Assembly: GCF_024129865.1 (NCBI RefSeq)
Contig: NZ_JAMYFE010000043.1
Span: forward strand, 1-49,133
Reading direction: 5' to 3'
Source: Stieleria tagensis
GTDB lineage: Bacteria; Planctomycetota; Planctomycetia; Pirellulales; Pirellulaceae
Length of the DNA stretch: 49,133 nucleotides
Part shown: positions 18,310 to 25,717 of the stretch, one piece after another
Numbering within the stretch: the first letter of the stretch is position 1
How the letters are laid out: each line of letters opens with the position of its first letter
Notes under the pieces: model-generated
Databases searched by the model: none
Told to the model about the DNA's origin: nothing
The model's input: the letters and a program-made list of their open reading frames with translations, nothing else
Translations under genes and position numbers: made by a program

Positions 18310-19197
18310 ATGAATCACGACGCCGCAGAAGTTTCTCGCAAACGCACTTGGCCCAGCGGTGACCGCGACACTCCTCGCGTGGTCATCCTGGGAGCTCCGG
18401 ATCGCCAACGGGTCCGTCGAGAATCCATCCGATTGCGGCCGACGATCGCCCAACATGCGGAGATCGTTGCCGAGGATTATGAGTTCGAATACGACTTCGA
18501 TGATCCCGACATCGATTTGGTGCTGGTGCTCGGCGGCGACGGGTCGATTTTGCAGACCGCGCGGCAACTGGCCGGCAGGCAAATTCCGGTGCTAGGAATC
18601 AATTGTGGCAACCTCGGATTTCTAGCCGCGCTCTCGCCCGATGACTTTCTGGAAGTCTGGCCCCGTGTCTGCAGCGGCATCTTTGAAGTCATCGAACACC
18701 TGATGTTGGAAGTCAGCGTGATCCGTGATGGAGCAACCGTGGCCGAACAACTGGCGCTCAACGAAGTCGCCGTGTTGGGCGGTCCACCGTATCAGATCCT
18801 CGACATCGACTTGTTTGCCGATGGCAATTTGGCCACCCGCTATCGCTGTGACGGATTGATCATCGCCACGCCGGTCGGTTCGACGGCGCACAACCTGTCG
18901 GCAGGCGGCCCGATCCTGCGACGCAATTTGCAAGCCGTCGTGATCTCGCCGATCAGTCCTCACACGTTGACCTATCGGCCGCTGGTTGATTCGGCCGACA
19001 CCGTGTTCGAGTTGACCGTCAGCGAGCCCTACGATTCGACGGGCATCGTCGTCGACGGTCGTATCCTCAGCCAAGTCATGCCGGGCGACCGGGTGCGTGT
19101 AAGACGCGCCGCCAGCGCCTTTGAAATGCTGTCGGTGCCCGGACAAAACGACTACCGCACCCTCCGCGAAAAACTCGGCTGGGGCGGTTCGCTGTAG
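18310..19197 (+). CDS. nadK: NAD kinase
   Basis: This cytoplasmic enzyme phosphorylates NAD to NADP (ppnK in older naming). From the ATG at 18310 it has 295 residues. An in-frame ATG at 18274 gives a poor N-terminus. The GGDG motif occurs in VLVLGGDGSILQTARQL (about residues 74-90), the NE motif in ALNEVAVLGG, and the glycine-rich motif in CDGLIIATPVGSTAHNLSAG. The C-terminal part has the usual beta-sandwich ending in VDGR and DRVRVRRA. It follows dxs by about 120 bases and ends 4 bases before the convergent gene at 19202. Confidence 0.94.
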   Translation: MNHDAAEVSRKRTWPSGDRDTPRVVILGAPDRQRVRRESIRLRPTIAQHAEIVAEDYEFEYDFDDPDIDLVLVLGGDGSILQTARQLAGRQIPVLGINCGNLGFLAALSPDDFLEVWPRVCSGIFEVIEHLMLEVSVIRDGATVAEQLALNEVAVLGGPPYQILDIDLFADGNLATRYRCDGLIIATPVGSTAHNLSAGGPILRRNLQAVVISPISPHTLTYRPLVDSADTVFELTVSEPYDSTGIVVDGRILSQVMPGDRVRVRRAASAFEMLSVPGQNDYRTLREKLGWGGSL

Positions 19198-19201
19198 CTG
19201 G

Positions 19202-20065
19202 CTATTGGCGACGTGCGGTGCGGACGATGTTGTCGATCAATTCCTCGTTCATTCGAGCGCGATATTCCATCAAGCTGTTGGGGCCTTGGAAACCGACGAC
19301 GGTTTCGTCCCATTGAAGTTCTTTGCTGATCATGTGACCGGCATCGAGATCAAACTTGATTTCTCCGTTGCTAAGTTGCTGAACAACTTGAGCGCGGACG
19401 GAAGCGGCATCGATCGGAGTCAACGGTTCACTCTGAATCGAAATCGTTGCCACACCGGCTTTGACTTTTTCCAATGTGTACAGTTCACGAATCTTGATCG
19501 GTTTGACCAACCCGTCTTCGGTACGGGTTTTGATTTCGCGCGGGACCGCCCAGGAAGCGCCGATCGCGATCGGTTCCTCGGGCAATGCCAGGGTCAGCGA
19601 CCCCATGCCCAGCGAGGCATTCGTGCCGCCATTGTTTTCTCGGTCGGTTTCCTGACCGCGGGCGTTGATCGAAACGGTCGATAGCTTGCGTCCGATCCGC
19701 TCAGCGACTTTGGAGAATTCACGTGGCGCTTCGTCACCGGATTCGCTGGACCAGCGGATCTCGTCTTTTTCACCTTGCTGCTGTGTCATTTCCACCGCAT
19801 CGACAACGTGATCAAACGTCATCGAATCATCGCTGGCGGCGGCGACATCCCAATGTCGCTTGCTAACCGTATGAACCTGCGAAATTTCTTCGTCGCCCCG
19901 GATCCGTGTCTTCGTTTTGGCGACGTGCGTGACTTCGTAATTTAGCCGCTGGCCGTTCTGGAGCGAGTAGCGGAGCAAATAGGTTTGCCCCTCTTCGCTG
20001 CGGGCCGTGCCGGCAAACAACGGAGCAACAACGACACAAGCGACGGTCAAAATCAAGCGATTCAC
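19202..20065 (-). CDS. Secreted hypothetical protein (planctomycete type, possibly DUF6263-like)
   Basis: This is an exported protein of 287 residues from a GTG at 20065, which follows AGGGAGA at good spacing. The frame is open to 20170, but the upstream part spoils the leader. The leader is typical Sec (VNRLILTVACVVVAPLFAGTARS). The mature part is rich in beta-strands, begins TYLLRYSLQNGQRLNYEVTH, and contains no recognisable catalytic motif or membrane helix. The pattern of a yxLrYsl start and a central SWAVPREIK region recalls DUF6263-type lipoprotein-like families, but this is weak. Its start region faces the left end of the insertion sequence. Confidence 0.75.
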   Translation of the reverse strand: MNRLILTVACVVVAPLFAGTARSEEGQTYLLRYSLQNGQRLNYEVTHVAKTKTRIRGDEEISQVHTVSKRHWDVAAASDDSMTFDHVVDAVEMTQQQGEKDEIRWSSESGDEAPREFSKVAERIGRKLSTVSINARGQETDRENNGGTNASLGMGSLTLALPEEPIAIGASWAVPREIKTRTEDGLVKPIKIRELYTLEKVKAGVATISIQSEPLTPIDAASVRAQVVQQLSNGEIKFDLDAGHMISKELQWDETVVGFQGPNSLMEYRARMNEELIDNIVRTARRQ

Positions 20066-20151
20066 GATTCCGGTCTCCCTACACAAAACGGGTGAAATGG
20101 ACCGTGAAACTCGCAGAAAACCAAATCCGCTGCAAGAGATGTTTTCTTCGC

Positions 20152-20162
20152 AACCCGACGCG
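20152..20162. repeat. Dispersed hairpin repeat copy C, left part (interrupted by IS)
   Basis: AACCCGACGCG is the outer end of the left arm of the hairpin repeat. The rest of the arm resumes at 21902, after the insertion sequence. Bases 20154-20162 (CCCGACGCG) are the left copy of the 9-base target duplication. Confidence 0.85.
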
Positions 20163-20175
20163 GGGTGCATGTCAG
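20163..20175. repeat. IS terminal inverted repeat, left
   Basis: GGGTGCATGTCAG matches the reverse complement of the right end (21880-21892) at 13 of 13 positions. Similarity inside the ends is weak, with only a TTG match a few bases further in. Confidence 0.9.
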
Positions 20176-20283
20176 CTTTTGCGGGGACTCTGAGTCTGGC
20201 GAAATACTCAATAGGAGTTTTTCAGGTTCTTCGGTTAAACTGCGGTCTTTGTCGGTGACCTGGTAATCCTCGGAGTCAATCGC

Positions 20284-21868
20284 ATGGACGCGAACGAAGT
20301 GCAGCTGAAAGAAAAACTCGAACATCATCTCCAAGAAGCCGCACGCGTTGCGGCGGAAATTCAAGCCCTTGAGCAAGGCGAGCAGGTCCCCCACTTCGAT
20401 CAGATTGAATTGCCCGCTCACCAACTCGGACAGCGATTCAGTCGAGCGATCCAGGAAGAACGGGCTCGTGAGGTCGCCCTTCAGAGGCTCGGGCGGGTGT
20501 ATTGCCCCGACTGCAAGAAACAGTGCAAAGTCGAGATCGAACCCCGCTCGGTCGCCTCAATGGACGGCCCCATCGAACTGGCCGAACCGGTTGCCCATTG
20601 CCGTCGATGTCGACGGTCTTTTTTCCCCTCAGCGGATCCAAATGGGATTCGATAGCCGGCAATCGACACCGGGCTTCAAACGCCAATTGATCTTCATCAA
20701 CGGGGAGACACGGTCGTTCAAGCGAGCCTCGCTGCTGATGGAACGTGTCAACGGATTGAAGGTCTCCCCCAACACTATCGAGCGAATCTGCTTGGAAGTC
20801 GGCAACGAGTTGGCGTCGGTCGCCCAGCAGGACTGGAAGGGCGTGCTCGAGGGCGAAGTCGTCACACCACTGCTCGCGGTGGTCAGTTGTGACGGCGGGC
20901 GGATTCGCACTCGCAAAACCGGTTGCGGCCCCGGAGTTCATTTGGACGGCCAAGGCTGGCACGAAACCAAGAACGCGATCTTCGTCAGCGCGACGAGCGA
21001 AACATCGGATGCTGATCCCGAGCCGAAACCGCCTGCGTGCTTTCTTGATCGCAACCATGTTGCCAAGCTGTGCGAGACCGCGAAAACCAAAGAAAACACT
21101 GGTCGCAATCAGTCTCTGCCAGAGGCCAAGAACTCGGCATCGAAGCGGAATGGCAAGCGTCAGCACGCCAAACACAAACCTCAAAAGGTCCATCGGACGC
21201 TGATTTCAAGCATGCGAAAATCGAAGGAGTTCGGCGTTCAGATGCGGCGTGAAGCGAGTCGCCGAAAGTTTGATCAAGCTCCGCGGCGAGCCTTTGTTGG
21301 TGATGGCTTGAGCTGCAACTGGAAGATCCACCAAGAGCACTTTGGAGACTATGTTGGGATTCTCGATTTCATTCACGCCGTGACCTACCTTCACCGCGCA
21401 TCGCTCGCTTGCCGTGGCAAGGGTGACGCGGCGTGGGAGAGCTATACGCGTTGGATGACGATGACGTGGCAGGGTAACGTTGCCGATGTGATCGCGGAGC
21501 TTTCCGTCCATCGATCAGGCTTGGGCGCCGCTGCGGCTGATGCTGATGCTGATGAGGACGATCCGAGGGAACAACTTCGGCAGATTATCGGCTACTTAAC
21601 CAACAACCGCGATCGGATGCATTACGCTCGTTATCGTTGCGAGGGTCTGCCGACGACCAGTGCGTGGATGGAATCAGCGGTCAAAGAGATTAACTTTCGG
21701 ACGAAGGGTTCGGAGATGTTTTGGAACAATCCGGCCGGTGCCGAGGCGATCCTGCAAATCCGAGCCGCTTCGCTCAGCGACGACGATCGACTCGCCCGCT
21801 ACCTGGCAGGCCGTCGCGGCTCCAGCCGACTGCGCAAGGCAAACCAATCCGCCGCTATCGCCGCCTGA
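20284..21868 (+). CDS. ISKra4-type transposase, needs a +1 frame change near 20626-20629
   Basis: The first part starts at ATG 20284 after a good GGAG site and runs in one frame to a stop at 20655. It carries a helical N-terminus and zinc-ribbon cysteines (YCPDCKKQCKV, HCRRCRRSFFP). The second part continues in the +1 frame to 21868 (LTPG-like QSTPGFKRQL, then SPNTIERICLEVG, SCDGGRIRTR, FVGDGLSCNW, IHAVTYLHRA). It ends with the family-typical NNRDRMHYARYRCEGLPTTSAWMESAVK and MFWNNPAGAEAILQIRA. Skipping T20629 at TTC-CCC-T joins RRSFFP to QRIQMGFDSR, exactly as expected for the family, giving about 527 residues. Either a programmed +1 shift on CCC-T, slippage on the T6/C4 run, or a disabling one-base change explains this. 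Confidence 0.82.
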
Positions 21869-21879
21869 ATCTACAATCC

Positions 21880-21892
21880 CTGACATGCACCC
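21880..21892. repeat. IS terminal inverted repeat, right
   Basis: CTGACATGCACCC is the exact reverse complement of the left end at 20163-20175. It lies 11 bases after the transposase stop codon and is followed directly by the target duplication CCCGACGCG (21893-21901). Confidence 0.9.
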
Positions 21893-21952
21893 CCCGACGC
21901 GTAAGCGAGGGATTTTCGCGATTGACCGAATCCCTCGCTTACGCGTCCGGTT
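21893..21952. repeat. Dispersed hairpin repeat copy C, right part
   Basis: After the insertion sequence the repeat resumes with the rest of the left arm (to 21913). A 16-base loop (21914-21929) and the right arm (21930-21952) follow. Joined to 20152-20162, the arms pair at 22 of 23 positions. Compared with copy B, one stem pair has changed on both sides (G-C in GCGTGAGC, A-T in GCGTAAGC), a compensatory change. Confidence 0.87.
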
Positions 21953-22025
21953 AGGAAAAATTGATGTCGGATGCAAAATCGCTGGCTTCACAGCTCACGC
22001 ATCGGAAGATGAAAGCAACCGCCAC

Positions 22026-24128
22026 TTAAAAGAATCCGCCGCCACCGCCGCCCATCCCTCCACCGCTGCCAAATCCTCCGCCGAACCCTCCCCCTCCGCC
22101 GCCGCCACCAAATCCGGAAGGCCCTCTGGCGGGCACCGACACCTCCACCTCTTCGGAAACCGGGTCAACCGCAAACGAATTCTCGCGGAGCGTTTCAATC
22201 AGTTTTTCAATGTCGCGATGGACGTCCAAGGTCGTGGAAATAATGAGCGACGGGCGAGCGCCTGGAAACGGTGCCATCGTGGAATTACCGCCCAACGATT
22301 CCCAGGTATCCGGCGTAATCGAGGTTTCGATCAGACTCATCAACGAATCGTAGTCGCCGGCCAGCGTTAATCCCTCCAGCCAATAGATCCGCCGCAGCAG
22401 ACTGTCCTCCGCCGCCTCTCGTGTGGTCACGGTATACACGTTGTTGATCACCGCTAGCGTCAAATCCAAATTGCGCAACATCTGCGGGAACAGATCTCGA
22501 GCCGGTAACTCACCCAGCTTGTACGTAACCGGAATTTCGGAATCGATCCCGATTTCTTCCAATCCACGAGCGTCGATCACAATCGGTATTTCCAGCTTCT
22601 GACTGATGCTCGCGATCGCTTCACGCAGCGGTGTCTGGTCAAAGTCGAAGTTGACTGGTTTTGCAAGCGTCATTTCACTTTGACGCATCATCTGGTCATC
22701 GGCGTTTAACCATTTGCTGGTTCCGATACCATGGTGCACGAGCGCATGGTGGTCAGTGGTAATCACCAACCCTTCGCTTTCGATGGTGGCTTTCAATCCC
22801 AGCGGTGACAGCAGTTTCCGCAGGGCGGTCCGCAGGGGCTGGGCCTGAGAGGAATGAGTGATCATGGCTGACGGGTCGAGCTCGGCGTATTGAATCGCTC
22901 GTTCATCTAAAATCACTGGCAGGCCAAGTGCCTTTTCCAGTTCGCTGTCGATATTGGAAAGCGAGTTGTTGATCACCATGTCAATCGGCATGTCGAGTTT
23001 CATTTGCAACGACTCGGCCAACGGCCCTTCCGCAGTCGCCGGGCGATAGCGGCGCTGCAAGATGACACGTTCAATGCCACCGGACGCAGCAGTGCCAACA
23101 TTTGGCGGCTGCACTGCGAGATTCCCTGCGGCGACATTCCCTGCGGCAGGTTGCCCAGCGGTGGAAGCCGCGGTGTTGGCTGTTGCATCGGTTTGAATGA
23201 CCGGTGCCACCGCTTGCGTGACAAACGGAGTTTCAACGGTGATCCTATCAGACCCGTTGTTGGATGCATCAGCGACGTCCAGTCCGGGCAAAACCAGCAG
23301 CGCCGCGAGCGCGGCGGCGGTTGATACGCCGACAACTAAATTCCAAGGATTCATGATTCGGTTTCCTGAAGCGAGAAGGGGGTGGAGAAGTTGATCCGAC
23401 AGAGGAGGTGTGGGCAGTGGCCCGGAGCCGATGGTGGCCAGCAGCGACGCGCCGGCCGCAGATGCCTCGCCGGCGCTGACGGTCGTCGATCCGGCAGCGG
23501 CGAGTGCCAGCACCGGCACCACACCACGGCGGCGAAGTCGATCGGCCAACAATCGTTTCCCACGTTGTAGGCGACCGCGAACCGACCCCAGTGTGGTTTG
23601 AAAGTGATCGGCCATCCCCTGTAGCGAACTCCCCTCGTACAGTTGCATCACCAGCGCAGCGCGGTACTGTTCCGGTAACGAGGCGAGTTCCTCATCCAAC
23701 ACAATTGCATCGTGCTGGCGCGTGATGTTTCCCAGTGGGTCGTCGTCGATCGTCACCGGTTCGGCCGTGCTTTCAGAGGGAAGTTGATGGCGAGAGAGAG
23801 TCGCGTAGGCGGCGCGCTGTGCGACCCGATGCAACCATCCGGCCAAGCATTCGGGACGTCTGATTTTCCCGCTGCTTCTGGCCAGCATTAAAAACGTGCT
23901 TTGATAGGCATCGTCGGCGTCGGCGAGGGTGCGGCATTTCCGACGACACACCGTCAGCACCATCAGCGAGTGTCGCTGGACGAGAACGGCAAAGGCATCG
24001 GAGCAGCGATCACGCGCCCAAGCATCCAGTAATTCGGCGTCGTTGAATGTCCGTAGCGAGGCAAGCTGCCCGGCGTCGTCGGCCAAATCGCTGTCGCCCG
24101 TTTCGTCTTGATTGGTCATTGTTTTCAT
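22026..24128 (-). CDS. ECF sigma factor with membrane anchor and STN-like periplasmic tail
   Basis: This 700-residue protein joins three parts. Residues about 28-100 are sigma region 2 (DAFAVLVQRHSLMVLTVC, DADDAYQSTFLMLARS, CLAGWLHRVAQRAAY). Residues about 145-205 are region 4 (LPEQYRAALVMQLYEG, then TLGSVRGRLQRGKRLLADRL). A likely transmembrane helix lies at about 262-282 (LVVGVSTAAALAALLVLPG). The rest is predicted outside the cytoplasm and contains at least two STN/secretin-N-like repeats, including FDFDQTPLREAIASISQKLE and a similar unit beginning MVINNSLSNIDSELEKAL. The C-terminus is a phenylalanine/glycine-rich string. No separate anti-sigma gene is adjacent, so the tail may itself control the sigma part. 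ECF factors with long tails are known in Planctomycetes; control by proteolysis is inference. Confidence 0.88.
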   Translation of the reverse strand: MKTMTNQDETGDSDLADDAGQLASLRTFNDAELLDAWARDRCSDAFAVLVQRHSLMVLTVCRRKCRTLADADDAYQSTFLMLARSSGKIRRPECLAGWLHRVAQRAAYATLSRHQLPSESTAEPVTIDDDPLGNITRQHDAIVLDEELASLPEQYRAALVMQLYEGSSLQGMADHFQTTLGSVRGRLQRGKRLLADRLRRRGVVPVLALAAAGSTTVSAGEASAAGASLLATIGSGPLPTPPLSDQLLHPLLASGNRIMNPWNLVVGVSTAAALAALLVLPGLDVADASNNGSDRITVETPFVTQAVAPVIQTDATANTAASTAGQPAAGNVAAGNLAVQPPNVGTAASGGIERVILQRRYRPATAEGPLAESLQMKLDMPIDMVINNSLSNIDSELEKALGLPVILDERAIQYAELDPSAMITHSSQAQPLRTALRKLLSPLGLKATIESEGLVITTDHHALVHHGIGTSKWLNADDQMMRQSEMTLAKPVNFDFDQTPLREAIASISQKLEIPIVIDARGLEEIGIDSEIPVTYKLGELPARDLFPQMLRNLDLTLAVINNVYTVTTREAAEDSLLRRIYWLEGLTLAGDYDSLMSLIETSITPDTWESLGGNSTMAPFPGARPSLIISTTLDVHRDIEKLIETLRENSFAVDPVSEEVEVSVPARGPSGFGGGGGGGGFGGGFGSGGGMGGGGGGFF

Positions 24129-24590
24129 GGCATTTGGAATGTTAGTGAGACCAAACGGTCAAAGTGCGCGCGAAAAACCAGAATTTCTTTGATAGCGTTC
24201 GCGCACACGCCGTCGACGGACCTAGGTGTTTTCTGCCGATCAGACTACCCCTGGACGCGAGCAACTGCTAACGTAGCAGCATCGCGTCGCACACCGGCGG
24301 TCGGGTCCACGGCACTTTTTGCCACCATGCAAATCGCCATGACCCGATCGCCGGCGTGTGACATCCACGGTCACTGAAAACAACCTGTCGTGATGGCCTG
24401 AGAGTCCGACCAGAGAGGTTCTCCCGACTGCGTATTCGCAGGGCGCGGAGTGTTTTCACTATCCTCAAGATGTCACGTTTCCTTACCTGCGTTTTTCCCC
24501 AGCAGCGATGTTCTGTCGCTCTGGCGCAGCCGAGGTGGTGCAGTTTGGCGCGGTCTTTTCCAACGCCTGACTCATTGAAACACAATTCTT
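24129..24590. other. Gene-free divergent spacer between sigma factor and rnc
   Basis: This 462-base region between two divergent genes has no credible ORF. It holds a strong hairpin (24254-24288, listed separately) and a small perfect stem CTGCG/CGCAG with a TATT loop at 24428-24441. It also has a GC-rich inverted repeat, GTGCGCG at 24164-24170 with CGCGCAC at 24200-24206, close to the sigma-factor start. Its size leaves room for long 5' leaders or a small RNA, but no known RNA family was recognised. Confidence 0.45.
24254..24288. promoter_or_regulatory. Strong hairpin upstream of rnc and the sigma gene
   Basis: GACGCGA (24254-24260) pairs with TCGCGTC (24282-24288), and CTGCTA (24265-24270) pairs with TAGCAG (24274-24279). 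This makes 13 pairs with a 4/2 internal loop and a 3-base ACG loop. No T-run follows on either strand, so it is not a typical terminator. It could be a leader structure, a small-RNA element or a protein-binding palindrome. Confidence 0.4.
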
Positions 24591-25508
24591 TTGTCCACCC
24601 CATCTGATCCCGACGCGGACGACACCGGCAATTCAGCCTTTGACTCGGCCCAGAGCGATTTCGCTGCCAACGCCGATTCACCGCCAGATCTGCCGCGAGA
24701 TCTTTTTTATGAACCGCCCGGCACCGGTGACGACGTGCGTTTGGTTGCGTCTCCGCGGAACGAAGCCGGTGAATTAGACCACACCGAAAAATTGGCTCGG
24801 TGCGAGCAATTGATCGACTACCAATTCCGTGACCAGGACCTGCTGCGATCGGCCTTGACCCATGCCTCCGGTGCGTCACATCGTTTGGCCAGCAATGAAC
24901 GCCTGGAGTTTCTGGGCGATGCGGTCTTGGGGTTCGTCGTGTGCGCTTGGCTGTACGACGACTATCCAGATTACAACGAAGGCGATTTGACGAAGATTAA
25001 ATCCGCCGTGGTCAGTCGCCGCACCTGTGGCAAAGTGGCCTGCAAAATCGGGCTCGACGAGTGCTTGATCGTCGGCCGCGGTGTGACTCGCAATCGCAGC
25101 TATCCCAGATCGCTGGTCAGTGATGTGTTTGAATCAATCGTGGCGGCACTGTTCTTGGACGGCGGCAATGACATCGTCCGCGAGCGACTGAAACACTGGC
25201 TGAAAGCCGAAGTTGAATTGGCGGTCAAAAGCCAAGGATCGACCAACTACAAATCCACGCTGCAGCAACGCGCCCAGCGCGACATCGCTTGTACGCCGAT
25301 GTATCGGATGAAAGGTGAAAGCGGTCCGGACCACCGCAAATCATTCTTAATCAGCGCCGTCATCGACGGCCAGGAATACATCGCCGCCTGGGGCACCAAC
25401 AAGAAAGAAGCGGAACAAAAGGCAGCCGCTAACGCGCTAGCACAAATGAACGACGAACCGCTGCCCTATCCGTTGGACGAACCCCCGGAACCCGCTCCGC
25501 CAGAATGA
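24591..25508 (+). CDS. rnc: Ribonuclease III
   Basis: RNase III cuts double-stranded RNA, matures rRNA and processes some mRNAs. The frame of 305 residues begins with TTG (MSTPSDPDADD...), with no clear ribosome-binding site, so the start is uncertain. Residues 1-60 are acidic and disordered. The catalytic RNase III domain covers about residues 65-215 with the signature NERLEFLGDAVLGFVVCAWL and the second acidic site DVFESIVAALFLDGG. The dsRNA-binding domain is at about 222-292 (NYKSTLQQRAQRD and GTNKKEAEQKAAANALAQM). The usual length is about 225-250 residues, and the excess is at the N-terminus. An unusually long leader region lies upstream. Confidence 0.94.
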   Translation: MSTPSDPDADDTGNSAFDSAQSDFAANADSPPDLPRDLFYEPPGTGDDVRLVASPRNEAGELDHTEKLARCEQLIDYQFRDQDLLRSALTHASGASHRLASNERLEFLGDAVLGFVVCAWLYDDYPDYNEGDLTKIKSAVVSRRTCGKVACKIGLDECLIVGRGVTRNRSYPRSLVSDVFESIVAALFLDGGNDIVRERLKHWLKAEVELAVKSQGSTNYKSTLQQRAQRDIACTPMYRMKGESGPDHRKSFLISAVIDGQEYIAAWGTNKKEAEQKAAANALAQMNDEPLPYPLDEPPEPAPPE

Positions 25509-25539
25509 ACCAGCGGAGCGTGATTTTTGAAATTGCGTT

Positions 25540-25650
25540 TTATCCCAACCCGACGCGTCAGTATTGAAGATGCGCTTTTCATCACAACCCGACGCGTGAG
25601 CGAGGGATTTAGGGTTTTAACGGGATCCCTCGCTGACGCGTCGGGTTACC
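25540..25650. repeat. Dispersed hairpin repeat, copy D (complete)
   Basis: This copy lies between the stop codons of rnc and the oligopeptidase gene. Two tandem modules (around 25527-25560 and 25561-25597; cores TTGAA, GCG and AACCCGACGCGT) precede the hairpin. The left arm is 25586-25608 and the right arm 25625-25647, pairing at 22 of 23 positions with a 16-base loop. It lies between convergent genes. Confidence 0.87.
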
Positions 25651-25717
25651 CTTCCCACGCTTATTTACCTTCGAGGATCAATTCAATCGCCTCTCCCGCG
25701 GGCGAGCGAATGCAAAG

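Larger units (their letters stand above)
20163..21892 (+). mobile_element. ISKra4-type insertion sequence, complete (1730 bp)
   Basis: The element is bounded by perfect 13-base inverted repeats, GGGTGCATGTCAG at 20163-20175 and its complement at 21880-21892. A 9-base direct repeat, CCCGACGCG, flanks it at 20154-20162 and 21893-21901. Because the first IR base could be assigned to either side, the duplication can be read as 7-9 bases. The single transposase gene (20284-21868) resembles ISKra4-family enzymes. Removing the element and one target copy restores an uninterrupted hairpin repeat, which proves the direction of events. The intact ends and target duplication indicate a fairly recent insertion. 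Confidence 0.9.
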
